From Sphingobium sp. SCG-1 (GTDB lineage: Bacteria > Pseudomonadota > Alphaproteobacteria > Sphingomonadales > Sphingomonadaceae), in NCBI RefSeq assembly GCF_002953135.1, contig NZ_CP026372.1:1116001-1180000 (forward strand): a stretch of 64,000 nt of DNA, in the 5' to 3' direction. The notes beneath the pieces were generated by a model. That model ran no database searches. It had not been told where the DNA came from and worked only from the letters and a program-made list of their open reading frames with translations. Shown here piece after piece: positions 42,523 to 52,500 of this stretch; the stretch's first letter is position 1; each line of letters begins with the position of its first letter. The translations under genes were made by a program, and so were the position numbers.

Positions 42523-43869
42523 TTATCCGCCTGCCACCATCATCCCGTCGATCCGGATCGTCGGCACGTTGGTCGCATAGCGGAAGACGAGATCATTGGC
42601 GGGGACAAGGTTGCGGAACATCTCGATCAGATTGCCCGCAATGGTGATTTCCGCCACCGCGCCCACCACACCGCCATTCTCGATCAGGAAGCCGGACGCG
42701 CCACGGCTGTAGTCGCCCGTCACGCCATTGACGCCCATGCCGATCAGGTCGGTGACATAGAGCCCGCGCTTCACGTCCGCCATCAGGTCGCCCGGCGTCG
42801 CGTCGCCCGGCTCCATATGCATGTTACTCGGGCCTGCGCCCGGTGCGCCGCCCGTGCCCCGACTGGCGTGGCCGGTGGGATCGAGGCCCAATTGCCGCGC
42901 CGATGCGCTGTCGAGCAGCCATCCTGTCAGCACGCCCGCATCGATCAGCGCGCGGCGCTGCGTCGGCAATCCCTCGCCATCGAAGGGCCGCGATCGCAGG
43001 CCGCGCAGCATCAACGGATCGTCGATGATCGTGACGCCGCTGTCGAAGATCGCCTCTCCCAGATGATCGAGCAGGAAGCTCGACCGGCGCGCAATCGCCG
43101 GGCCGACCATCGCACCCACCAGATGCCCGATCAGGCTCGATCCGACGCGCGGATCGAAGATCACCGGCATCGGCCCGCTCTCGATCTTGTTTGGGTTCAG
43201 CCGGGCGACGGCGCGTTGCCCGGCCTTGTTGCCGATCGTCTCGGCAGCGTCCAGATCGACGATATGCCGCACGGTATGGCTGGCATAATCGCGCTGCATG
43301 CCCGCCCCTTCGCCCGCCAGCACGCTGGCATAGGTCGAATGGCTCGTCGCGCCATAGCTGCCCGCAAAACCATGGCTGGTTGCAAGCGCGATCTGGCTGC
43401 GGCCCGATGACGCCCCGCCGCCTTCGCTGTTCGTCACGCCGGGAACGGCCCGCGCCGAGTCTTCCGCTTCGAGCGCGCGCAATTTCAGCGCCGCCGGATC
43501 AGGCTCGCCCTTGTCGCACAGATCGAGCGCAGCGGGCTTGCGCGTCAGCAAACGGTCCTGCGGCGCAAGTCCCGCATAGGCGTCCTGGGGCGCCTGCTCC
43601 GCCATGGCGATGCACCGCTCGACCAATGTGGCAAGGCTGGCCGGGTTCATGTCGGAGCCGGAGACAGTCGCCGAACGCTGGCCCAGGAACACCCGAAGCC
43701 CGATCTCCTCGCCCTCGGACCGCTCGACATCCTCCAACACGCCCAGGCGGACGGAAACATTGGTCGAGGCATTGCACACATAGATCGCATCGGCGGCGTC
43801 GGCACCGGCCTTACGGGCGGCTTCCACCAGATTTTCCGCGCGCTTCTGCGCTTCGTCGAGACTGAGCAT
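42523..43869 (-). CDS. pmbA: TldD/PmbA family metalloprotease subunit PmbA (TldE)
   Basis: This 448-residue protein has the PmbA pattern: DVERSEGEEIGLRVFLGQRS in the first domain, MPVIFDPRVGSSLIGHLVGAMVGP and LRSRPFDGEGLPTQRRALID in the middle, and the C-terminal NMHMEPGDATPGDLMADVKR and GDYSRGASGFLIENG. PmbA forms a complex with TldD that degrades peptides and matures microcins; the zinc site lies in TldD, which is not in this window. Upstream of and almost abutting the CysQ-like gene. Confidence 0.9.
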   Translation of the reverse strand: MLSLDEAQKRAENLVEAARKAGADAADAIYVCNASTNVSVRLGVLEDVERSEGEEIGLRVFLGQRSATVSGSDMNPASLATLVERCIAMAEQAPQDAYAGLAPQDRLLTRKPAALDLCDKGEPDPAALKLRALEAEDSARAVPGVTNSEGGGASSGRSQIALATSHGFAGSYGATSHSTYASVLAGEGAGMQRDYASHTVRHIVDLDAAETIGNKAGQRAVARLNPNKIESGPMPVIFDPRVGSSLIGHLVGAMVGPAIARRSSFLLDHLGEAIFDSGVTIIDDPLMLRGLRSRPFDGEGLPTQRRALIDAGVLTGWLLDSASARQLGLDPTGHASRGTGGAPGAGPSNMHMEPGDATPGDLMADVKRGLYVTDLIGMGVNGVTGDYSRGASGFLIENGGVVGAVAEITIAGNLIEMFRNLVPANDLVFRYATNVPTIRIDGMMVAGG

Positions 43870-44022
43870 AGGGGTGAGAAGGACTCATGGGGTTCAGGGA
43901 AGCCCGCGCCTTAGCGGCATGGGGGCACAGGTGCAAATATGGGGTGGCGGGTTGGTTTTTCATCCCCCTCGCGCATTCGCGCCACCCCCGCTATCGTGGC
44001 CCCAGGAAACAACAGGGACGGA

Positions 44023-45429
44023 ATGAGGATGGCCGACTGGAACAGGCGCAAGCCGTTTGAATCATTGACGGCGCGTGAGGAAGGGCAGCGGCTGATCCCG
44101 ACCCTTTCCTGGCCGCATCTGCTGGCCTTGGGCGTCGGCGCGATCGTCGGCACGGGGATATTGACGCTGATCGGCGTGGGAGTCGACCGCGCGGGACCGG
44201 CAGTGTTGCTGTCCTTCGCAATCGCGGGCGCGATCTGCGCCTGCGCGGCGCTTGCCTATGCGGAGATGGCGACGATGATGCCCGCCGCCGGCAGCGCCTA
44301 CACCTATAGCTATGCAGTGCTGGGCGAGTTGGTGGCGTGGGTGGTCGGCTGGTGCCTGATCCTCGAATATTCGCTGGTCGTCTCGACAGTGGCGGTCGGC
44401 TGGTCGGGCTATGCGACGCCCTTGCTGACGGCAGTCGGCTTCCCGCAGGCGCTGGCCGCCAGTCCCGCGCTGGGCGGCATCATAAACCTGCCTGCGATCT
44501 TCATCATCGGCGTCGTGGCGCTGTTGCTGAGCATCGGCACGCGGGAGAGCGCACGGCTCAACACGGTGCTGGTCATCATCAAGATTGCTACGTTGAGCCT
44601 GTTCGTGTTCTTCACCCTGCCGGTGTTCGATGCCGCCAATTTGAAGCCGTTCATGCCCTTCGGCTTTGCCAAACATATGGGGCCGGACGGTGTCGAGCGC
44701 GGCGTGATGGCGGCGGCGGCGATCATCTTCTTCGCCTTCTATGGCTTCGACGCGATCTCGACAGCGGCGGAGGAAACCAAGAAGCCGGAGCGCGACCTGG
44801 CCATCGGCATCGTCGGGTCGATGCTCGCCTGTACGCTGATCTACATCTTCGTGGCGGCGGCGGCCGTTGGCGCATTGCCGTTCGCGCGCTTTGCCGACAG
44901 CCCCGAGCCGCTGGCGCTGATCCTGCGCGAACTGGGACGGGGTGAGGTGGCGCGGATCGTGGCCATCGCCGCCGTCATCGCCCTGCCGACCGTTTTGCTC
45001 GGTTTCCTCTACGGCCAATCGCGCATCTTCCTGGTGATGGCGCGCGACGGCTTCCTGCCCATCAGCCTCGCGCGCATATCGAAGCGCGGAACGCCGGTGC
45101 GGATCACGATCCTGACCGCCTCGCTGGTGGCGATCATCGCGGGCCTCCTCCCCATCGATCAGATCGCGGCGCTGGCCAATGCAGGCACGCTGATCGCCTT
45201 CGCCGCCGTTGGCCTCTGTATGCTCGTCATGCGCCGCCGCGCCCCCGATCAGCGCCGCCCGTTCCGCGTGCCGCTGGCATGGGCGGTCGGACCGGGCGCG
45301 ATTCTCGGCTGCCTCTATCTCTTCACCAGCCTGCCCACGAAGACGCTGCTCTATTGCCTCGTCTGGAACGTGATCGGGCTGGCGCTATACTTCGCCTACG
45401 GACGGCAGCGCAGTGTCCTGGGCCGTTAG
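44023..45429 (+). CDS. APC-superfamily amino acid permease (cationic amino acid transporter type)
   Basis: This 468-residue protein has about 12 membrane segments. The first carries the family's substrate-binding signature LLALGVGAIVGTGILTLIGV, followed by YAEMATMMPAAGSAYTYSYA and FFAFYGFDAISTAAEETKKP. These are CAT-type signatures. The GGGACGG before the ATG at 44023 supports this start; ATG 44029 is an alternative. Its last 45 bases overlap the 3' end of the converging nudC gene. Confidence 0.88.
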   Translation: MRMADWNRRKPFESLTAREEGQRLIPTLSWPHLLALGVGAIVGTGILTLIGVGVDRAGPAVLLSFAIAGAICACAALAYAEMATMMPAAGSAYTYSYAVLGELVAWVVGWCLILEYSLVVSTVAVGWSGYATPLLTAVGFPQALAASPALGGIINLPAIFIIGVVALLLSIGTRESARLNTVLVIIKIATLSLFVFFTLPVFDAANLKPFMPFGFAKHMGPDGVERGVMAAAAIIFFAFYGFDAISTAAEETKKPERDLAIGIVGSMLACTLIYIFVAAAAVGALPFARFADSPEPLALILRELGRGEVARIVAIAAVIALPTVLLGFLYGQSRIFLVMARDGFLPISLARISKRGTPVRITILTASLVAIIAGLLPIDQIAALANAGTLIAFAAVGLCMLVMRRRAPDQRRPFRVPLAWAVGPGAILGCLYLFTSLPTKTLLYCLVWNVIGLALYFAYGRQRSVLGR

Positions 45430-46320
45430 CCAGAACCGGAACAGATGATGCGCCACCGCCATCTCGGGCGGTGCGATGAAGGGCGCGTTCGGGTCACCGG
45501 TCAGCGAGGCACGGACCTCGTCAGCCGTGACCCACATCGCATCTTCCAGCTCGGTCTTGTCGATGGTGAGCACATCGCTGCGCGCGTTGGCGACGCAGGC
45601 GATCATCAGCGAAGAGGGGAACGGCCAGGGCTGGCTCATCGCGTACCGCACGTCGTCCACCACGATGCCCGCTTCTTCCCATAATTCGCGCGCAACGGCT
45701 TCCTCAATCGTTTCGCCGGGTTCGATGAAGCCAGCGAGCGCCGAATAGCGGCCAGCGGGGAAACGCGGCTGGCGACCTATCAGCACGCGGCCCTCATGCT
45801 CAGCCAGCATGATCGTTACCGGATCGACGCGGGGGAAATGCTCTGCACCGCAGCCACGAAGCTCGCTCTCGCTGCCGCTGACGGCGCTTGCCGGGCATCG
45901 CCGCGCCCATCCCGCCTTGATAGGCGCGGTCGGCGTCCCGCAATTGGCGCAGAAGCCATGGCGCGCGTGCCAGTCGATCAGGCTTCGCGCCGTGCCGTAC
46001 AGCGCCAGTTGGTCGGGCGACAGCAGGGGGGCGACATTCCAGACCTGCGGCGCGAACTTGGCGGCGTTGCCCGAAGCCGGGTCCAGCCACACGAACAGCG
46101 GCCCCTCATCGCCGACGCCCAGCAACGCGAACTCCTCAAATGACGCAGCCGAAGGCAGCGCCCCGGCCGCAAGCTTTGTGCCGTCCACTTCCGGGTCCAG
46201 CCCATTCAGCAGGATCATCCGCGCGCGCGGATCGGTAAAAGCGCGTCCCGCCGCCGCCGGATCACTGCGTATATGGTCCGCCCGGTCCAGCGTACCGCCG
46301 ACAAATCCCGGCTGCTTCAT
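45385..46320 (-). CDS. nudC: NAD(H) diphosphatase / NAD-cap hydrolase
   Basis: This 311-residue protein has the NudC arrangement: an N-terminal domain, a zinc ribbon beginning FCANCG with ARRCPASAV and RGCGAEHFPRVDPVTIML, the Nudix box GFIEPGETIEEAVARELWEE near residues 205-224, and the NudC signature SQPWPFPSSLM. The ribbon has an unusual 14-residue insertion between its Cys pairs. It hydrolyses NADH and removes NAD caps from RNA. It converges on and overlaps the permease gene. Confidence 0.88.
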   Translation of the reverse strand: MKQPGFVGGTLDRADHIRSDPAAAGRAFTDPRARMILLNGLDPEVDGTKLAAGALPSAASFEEFALLGVGDEGPLFVWLDPASGNAAKFAPQVWNVAPLLSPDQLALYGTARSLIDWHARHGFCANCGTPTAPIKAGWARRCPASAVSGSESELRGCGAEHFPRVDPVTIMLAEHEGRVLIGRQPRFPAGRYSALAGFIEPGETIEEAVARELWEEAGIVVDDVRYAMSQPWPFPSSLMIACVANARSDVLTIDKTELEDAMWVTADEVRASLTGDPNAPFIAPPEMAVAHHLFRFWLTAQDTALPSVGEV

Positions 46321-46353
46321 AAAATGCCCATCCTCCGGTCAGTCCCATCGATC

Positions 46354-47412
46354 TTATCCGGCATAGGCTTCGTCCTTCTTCAACACAGCGTCGGCGACTT
46401 TGACGAACAGCGTGGGCAAGCCGGCTTCTCCGATGCGGTCGAGCGGCCACCATTCCCCGTCGTTCTCCGTCATGCAATCGCTATCTACCTCGGCCATGTG
46501 CACGGCGAGGGAAAGCGCGAAGTGCGTGAACACATGCCCGACCGGCGCAGGCAATGTCGCCCACTGCGCCGCGAACGGCATGGCGGCGTTCGGCGCAACG
46601 GACCAGTCCGATCCCGGCAATCCGCGCATCCCGCCCAGCAGGCCCCGGGCCGGTCGGCGCTCCAGCCACAGCTTGCCATTATGCGTAATCCACCAGACAT
46701 GGCCGATCCGCTCCGGCTTGGCCTTTTTCGCCGCCTTCACCGGAAAGGCCGCAGGATCGGCAGTCCGGAACGCAGCGCAATCCTCTCGCAGCGGGCAGAT
46801 ACCGCAGGCCGGATTGCGAGACGTGCAGATCGTCGCGCCCAGATCCATCATGGCCTGCGCGAAATCACCCGCCCGCGCATCCGGCGTAATAGTCTCGGCA
46901 AAGGCACGGATTTCGGGCCGCGACGCAGGCAGCGGCGTAGCGATCGCAAACAGCCGCGAAACGACGCGCTCCACATTGGCGTCGACCACGACCGCGCGCT
47001 GCCCAAAGGCGATCGCCGCCACCGCCGCAGCCGTATAGGCGCCAACGCCCGGCAGCGTTCGGATGTCGGCCTCCCGATCCGGAAAGGCCCCGTTCCAATC
47101 GCGTACCACGGCGCGCGCGCAGGCCAGAAGGTTGCGCGCCCGCGCATAATAGCCCAGCCCCGCCCAGGCCGTCATCAGCTCCGCATCCTCCGCCGCCGCC
47201 AGATCGGCAACGGTCGGCCACCGCTCGGTAAACCGCAGGAAATAGGGAATGACCGCAGCCACGGTCGTCTGCTGCAACATCACTTCGGACAGCCAGACGC
47301 GATAGGGATCGGTCGCATTGGCGCCGGGCGACGCGCGCCATGGGAGACGCCGGGCATGCCTGTCATAATGAACGAGCAGGCGCTGCGCGATGGAAGAAGT
47401 CTCGACGGGCAT
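46354..47412 (-). CDS. mutY: A/G-specific adenine glycosylase
   Basis: This 352-residue repair enzyme removes A opposite 8-oxoG. It has LPWRASPGANATDPYRVWLS, SEVMLQQTTVAAVIPYF, the helix-hairpin-helix LPGVGAYTAAAVAAIAFGQ with VVDANVERVVSR (catalytic Asp), and an iron-sulphur motif CTSRNPACGICPLREDC. The C-terminal Nudix-like domain (GHVWWITHNGKLWLERRPAR, GHVFTHFAL) recognises 8-oxoG. It is divergent from dciA with the two starts about 27 bases apart. Confidence 0.94.
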   Translation of the reverse strand: MPVETSSIAQRLLVHYDRHARRLPWRASPGANATDPYRVWLSEVMLQQTTVAAVIPYFLRFTERWPTVADLAAAEDAELMTAWAGLGYYARARNLLACARAVVRDWNGAFPDREADIRTLPGVGAYTAAAVAAIAFGQRAVVVDANVERVVSRLFAIATPLPASRPEIRAFAETITPDARAGDFAQAMMDLGATICTSRNPACGICPLREDCAAFRTADPAAFPVKAAKKAKPERIGHVWWITHNGKLWLERRPARGLLGGMRGLPGSDWSVAPNAAMPFAAQWATLPAPVGHVFTHFALSLAVHMAEVDSDCMTENDGEWWPLDRIGEAGLPTLFVKVADAVLKKDEAYAG

Positions 47413-47438
47413 GGGCCGCCTATGCCATTAAGACGCGC

Positions 47439-48002
47439 ATGACGGAACGCCTTGATCCCCCTGCGCCGAAACAAAAGGCCGCGTCCCGCAAAGCCGTCGC
47501 CAAACCGGCGGAAGAGCGTCCGCGAATCAATGGACCGCGGGCGATAGCCGACCTGATGCCGGACATCGGCCGCGCCGCTTTCCGCAAATTCGGCTTCGTG
47601 CAATCGAGTATCGTCACGCGCTGGGCCGACATCGTTGGCAAGCATTACGCCGATATCAGCACGCCCGAATCGATTCGCTTTCCGGTGGGGAAGAAAGCAG
47701 GCGGCACCCTGTCGCTTACGGTATCGAGCGGCCATGCGCCGATGCTGCAACATGTGCTGCCCGACATCATCGAGCGAGTGAACCGCTTCTTCGGCTATGC
47801 CGCCATCGCAAAGGTTGCGATGCGGCAGGGGCATGTCGAACCCGCAACGCCATTACGATCGCCCCCGCCGAAGAACCTCCGCCCGATCCCGATAGAGCTT
47901 GGCGATTCCCTGCGCGATATCGGCGATCCGGAATTGCGCGCGGTGCTCGAATCGCTGGCGCAGGGGCTTGCCAATTCCAGTGGTTTGCCCAAGATCAGTT
48001 GA
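47439..48002 (+). CDS. dciA: DUF721/DciA-family protein (replicative helicase loader type)
   Basis: This 187-residue protein has the DciA/DUF721 core at about residues 30-125: IADLMPDIGRAAFRKFGFVQ, SSIVTRWADIVGKHYADIST, GTLSLTVSSGHAPMLQHVLP and IIERVNRFFGYAAIAKV. DciA proteins interact with DnaB helicase in bacteria lacking DnaC. A basic N-terminal extension and a variable C-terminal tail are as expected. The open frame begins at 47340, but ATG 47439 matches the domain start. Confidence 0.82.
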   Translation: MTERLDPPAPKQKAASRKAVAKPAEERPRINGPRAIADLMPDIGRAAFRKFGFVQSSIVTRWADIVGKHYADISTPESIRFPVGKKAGGTLSLTVSSGHAPMLQHVLPDIIERVNRFFGYAAIAKVAMRQGHVEPATPLRSPPPKNLRPIPIELGDSLRDIGDPELRAVLESLAQGLANSSGLPKIS

Positions 48003-48026
48003 CCCCTTCTACCGAGACATTTCCCC

Positions 48027-48710
48027 ATGAAAATCCGCGCGCTTATCCTTGGCCTTGCCGCCCTTGTTCCTGCAACCGCCATTGCGGCGAAAGCCGTCGA
48101 CTGGACGAGCCGGGTGACAGTCTCCCCGATCGGCGGGCATGTGATGGGCAATCCCGCCGCGCCGACGAAGGTCGTGGAATATATCAGCTACACCTGCAGC
48201 CACTGCGCGCATTTCGTGAACGAAGGCGCGCCGCAACTCAAGGCAGGCTGGGTAAAGACGGGCAAGGCGACGGTCGAAGTCCGCAACGCCGTCCGCGACC
48301 GCTATGACATGACCGCAGCGCTGCTGGCGCGCTGCGGTGGCCCCGCCCGTTTCTACGGCAATCACGCGGCGCTGTTCGCCAACCAGAGCGCCTGGATATC
48401 GCAGATCGAAGCCTATGAAGCCGCCAACAGCAAGCCTTCGCCTGATCAGAAACCATCCGCGATATTGCAGGACATCGGCAATAAGACCGGCCTGTACACA
48501 GTGATGGCGAAGCGCGGTTTTAGCCCTAAACAACTGGACGCCTGCGTCGCCGATCCGGCGGCGCTGAAGGCGGTGACAGGCATGACCAACGACGCGTGGA
48601 ACGTGACCAAGATTACCGGCACGCCCAGCTTCTTGCTCAACGGCAAACTGATGGCCGACACATCCACATGGGAAGCGCTGCGTGCCGCATTGCCCGGCGG
48701 CGGCAAGTGA
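48027..48710 (+). CDS. DsbA-like thioredoxin-fold protein, periplasmic (copy 1)
   Basis: This 227-residue protein has a signal peptide (MKIRALILGLAALVPATAIA) and a DsbA/thioredoxin-like domain with the redox motif CSHC (YISYTCSHCAHFVNEGAPQL), a long helical insertion, and the cis-Pro loop KITGTPSFLLNG. The dipeptide SH in the active site differs from CPHC of E. coli DsbA. A second, similar gene follows 48 bases later. Oxidation or isomerisation of exported proteins is the likely role. Confidence 0.87.
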   Translation: MKIRALILGLAALVPATAIAAKAVDWTSRVTVSPIGGHVMGNPAAPTKVVEYISYTCSHCAHFVNEGAPQLKAGWVKTGKATVEVRNAVRDRYDMTAALLARCGGPARFYGNHAALFANQSAWISQIEAYEAANSKPSPDQKPSAILQDIGNKTGLYTVMAKRGFSPKQLDACVADPAALKAVTGMTNDAWNVTKITGTPSFLLNGKLMADTSTWEALRAALPGGGK

Positions 48711-48758
48711 ATTAAACCCGCGCGGTAAATGCCTCCCTAGTTGACGGAAACGATCTGC

Positions 48759-49496
48759 ATGAAATTCCTGACCGGCCTTGCCACCGTTGCTTTTGCGCTG
48801 TCCCTTGCTGCTTGTGGAGACAAGGAAGGCGGCGATGCGTCGTCACCGGCTGGGCCCGTCGCGGCCGTGGCCGCCCCTGCAGGCACGACATGGGCCGATA
48901 CGGTCGCGACCACGCCGGAAGGCGGGTTCGTCATGGGCAACCCGGACGCCAAGGTGAAAGTCACGGAGTTCGCCTCCTACACCTGCAGCCACTGCGCCGA
49001 ATTTTCCGCCAAATCGTCGGACGAGATCCGCAACCTCGTGAACAGTGGCAAGATGAGCTACGAACTGCGCAATTATGTCCGCGATCCGCTCGACATGACG
49101 ATGTCATTGTTGGCGCGCTGCGGTGGAGCCGGGCCGTTCTTCCCGCTTTCCGAGCAATTCTTCGCCAATCAAGCGGCCATGTTCGAGAAGGTGCAGGCAT
49201 GGGGTGACGCGCCCTATCAGGCGGCAATGGCCGCGCCGCCCGAACAACGCTTCAACATCCTCGCCAACGGCACGGGCCTGACAGAATTTGCCATGCAGCG
49301 CGGCATCGCACAGGATCAGGCCAAGCAATGCCTCGCCAACACTACCGAAGCCGAAAAGCTGGCCAAGGGCGTTCAGGAGGCGACCACCAAGTATAACATC
49401 ACTGGTACGCCGACGCTGCTGATCAACGGCACCGTCGTTGAGAATGCCGCGACATGGGAAGTGCTTCGCGAGAAGCTGAAGGAAGCCGGGGTCTGA
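48759..49496 (+). CDS. DsbA-like thioredoxin-fold lipoprotein (copy 2)
   Basis: This 245-residue paralogue of the preceding protein begins with a lipoprotein signal (MKFLTGLATVAFALSLAACG, lipobox SLAAC), so it is membrane-tethered where copy 1 is soluble. It keeps the CSHC site (ASYTCSHCAEFS), NYVRDPLDMTMSLLARCGG and NITGTPTLLINGTVV. The conserved LLARCGG in both copies contains an additional Cys. The start at 48759 is chosen for the lipobox; the longer frame opens at 48741. Confidence 0.87.
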   Translation: MKFLTGLATVAFALSLAACGDKEGGDASSPAGPVAAVAAPAGTTWADTVATTPEGGFVMGNPDAKVKVTEFASYTCSHCAEFSAKSSDEIRNLVNSGKMSYELRNYVRDPLDMTMSLLARCGGAGPFFPLSEQFFANQAAMFEKVQAWGDAPYQAAMAAPPEQRFNILANGTGLTEFAMQRGIAQDQAKQCLANTTEAEKLAKGVQEATTKYNITGTPTLLINGTVVENAATWEVLREKLKEAGV

Positions 49497-49552
49497 TTGA
49501 CACGCGGGGGGCCGTTCTCTTTTAATACGGGCTGCGCGGGCGGGGGTCTATC

Positions 49553-52500
49553 GTGCAGATAAAGCGGCTGAAACTCAGCGGCTTCAAGAGCTTCGTCGAT
49601 GCGACCGAATTGCGGATCGAGCCCGGACTGACGGGGATCGTCGGCCCAAACGGCTGCGGCAAGTCCAATCTGCTCGAAGCGATCCGCTGGGTCATGGGCG
49701 AATCGAGCGCAAAATCGATGCGCGGCGGCGGCATGGAAGACGTGATCTTCGCCGGCACCGCCACGCGCCCGCAACGCGACTTCGCCGAAGTCTCAATGCT
49801 GACGGTGCAGGAGCAGGGCGAACTCTTCCCCTCGGTCGATGTCGGCGCGGACGGCGAGCTGGAAGTCATGCGCCGGATCGAGCGTGGCGCGGGCAGTGCC
49901 TACCGCGCCAATGGCCGCGACGTGCGCGCGAAGGACGTGTCGCTCATCTTCGCCGACGCCGCCACTGGCGCGCATAGCCCGGCATTGGTGAGCCAGGGCA
50001 AGATCGCCGCCGTCATCGCCGCCCGCCCGCAGGAACGCCGCGCGATGCTGGAGGAAGCGGCAGGGATTGCGGGCCTGCATGTGCGCCGCCGTGATGCCGA
50101 GCAGAAGCTGCGCGCCGCCGAAGCCAATCTCGCGCGGCTGGACGATGTGCTGAGTGACATGGACAGTCGCGCCAACGCACTGCGGCGACAGGCGCGGGCG
50201 GCGGAGCGATATACCTTGCTCTCGACGCAGATACGCACGGCCGAAGCGCGCACGATCTTTGCGCGCTGGCGAGAAGCGGCGGCATCGTCCGACGCGGCCA
50301 AGGCGGAGGCGCTGGCTGCCGAAGCGGCAGTGACGGCGGCGCAGGAAGCGCAGATGGCGGCGGCGGCGCATGCACGGGTGGCAGTCGATGCGCTCGCGAA
50401 AATACGCGCCGAAGCGCAGCGCGCCCGCGACGTTGCCAGCGAGGCGGGCCACAGGCTGACTGCGCTGAAAGCGGAACGATCGGCGGCGGCGCAGCGCCTT
50501 GCCGACTTGTCCGCGCAATCTGAGCGGCTGGAGGAAGATCGGGGCCGCGAAGGCGCCCTGGCACATGACGCAGCCGAGGCGCTGGACCGGCTGACGAAGG
50601 AAGTCGCAACGCTCAAGAGCCGCATTGCGCAGACCGAGACGGCGGCACCCGAGCGGGTCGCGCGATTGGCGCAAGCGGAAACGAAGGCGCGGGATGTCGA
50701 AGTCGAACTGGCGCAGGCCATGGCGACGCAGGCAAGCGAACAGGCGGAGTTGCGCGTGGCCGAGGCAGCCTTGGCTGCGGCACGCAGTCGGCTGGAACGC
50801 GCGGAGCGCGACTTGCGCAAGGTGGAGGCGGAAGTGGCCGCTCTGCCGGATATCGCGCCACTTGAACAGAAGCGCGCCGGGGCGGTGCGGGATCAGGCCC
50901 AGGCCGAAGCGGACAGGGCCAAGGCCGAAGCCGCGCTTGCTGAGGCCGATATTGCGCGGGAGGCGGCCAGCGCAGCGCGGGCCAGCGCTGAATCCGCGAT
51001 GTCGTCGGCTCGCGCCGCGCTGGCGGCGCTGGATGGCGAGGCGGCGGCGCTCACCAAAGCCGTGGAGCAAGGTTCCGCCAAGGGCCGCGCGCTCGATCAA
51101 GTTAAGGCCGCGCCCGGCTATGAGCATGCGCTGGCCGCTGCGCTTGGCGACGATCTGCAAGCGGCCGTCGGTGCGGAGGGCAAGCGGCGGTGGTCCGGCG
51201 CTGCGGCGCTGGCGGACGATCCCGCGATCCCGCCCGATTGCACGCGCCTGTCCGATCATGTCACTGCGCCGCCCGAACTGGCCCGCCGCCTCACTCAGGT
51301 GATAGTCGCGCAGAGCGGCAGCGGTCAGACACTGGCGGTGGGCCAGCGGCTGGTCACACTCGATGGCCAGATGCGCCGCTGGGACGGTTTCGTCGCGCTG
51401 GAAGGCGGCGCTGAGGCGGCGCAGCGTCTCATTCGCCTCAACCGGCTGGAGGCGATTGCCGCGGCACGGCCTTCCCTCGCTACACAGGTCGAGGACGCAC
51501 AGGCGCAACTGACGCACGCCGAGACTAAGGGACGAGAGGCTGCGGCATCGTTGACCGGCGCCCGCGCATTGCTGGGAGATGCCGATCAGCGCCTGCGCAC
51601 AGCGCTACGCACGATCGACGAAACTGTCGGCGCGCTGGAGCGGCTATCGGGGCGTCGCACAGAATTGGATGCGCGCCTTGCGGACCTGTCCCGGGACCAC
51701 GGCGTCGCTGTGACCGAACATGAGTCCGCCACCGAAGCGCGCGCGAATATCCTCGATGGCACAGCCACACGGGCGATGGTCGCAAAGCTATCGCAGGCCC
51801 GCGACGGCGCCCGTCTGGCCGTGACTCAGGCCCAGTCCGATGCCGCGATGGCCGAGCGCGCGATCCTGTCCGACCGGGAGCGCATGTCTGCCGCCGAAGC
51901 GGAGATACGCGGCTGGCGTTCGCGCGCGGGAGAGGCGGCCAAGCGCATCGCGGCGATGTCCGGGCGGGCCGACGCCATCATCGCGGATCAGGCCGCATTG
52001 GCGGGAAAGCCCGAAGCCATGGATGCCGAAATCGCGGGGCTGTCGGCTCATGTCACGACGTTGAACGACGCGGCAACCGAGGCGCAACAGGCGGAGCGGG
52101 ATGCGGAATCGGCGCTGCGGACTGCCGAGGCGCTGGTGCAGGAGGCGGCAGAAGACGTCAGCGCCTCCCGCGAAGCCCGCGCGGGTGCCGTGGCGCGCGC
52201 CGAATCAGCACAGGAAAAGCGCCTCGAAATGGGTCGCTTGTCGGGCGAGCGCTTCGAATGTCCGCCTCCGGTATTGCCCGAGCGGCTGGGTTTCGACAGC
52301 AGCACCATCCGCATCGCGCAGACCGAACAGGCCGAGCAGGATCGTCTGGTGGCAGACCGCGAACGAATCGGGCCAGTCAATCTGGTTGCGGCAAAGGAAC
52401 TGGACGAACTGGAAGCGGATCAGGCACGCAGTCGCGGCGAAAGCGAGGAATTGACGCAGGCGATCAACCGTCTGCGCGGTTCGATCGGCAGCCTCAATCG

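Noticed and set aside
42109..43410. 433-codon plus-strand ORF over cysQ-like and pmbA genes
   Set aside because: Antisense shadow; the minus-strand proteins are clearly recognisable.
49793..51517. 574-codon minus-strand ORF inside smc
   Set aside because: Arg/Leu/Cys-rich shadow of the Ala/Glu-rich coiled coil of SMC.
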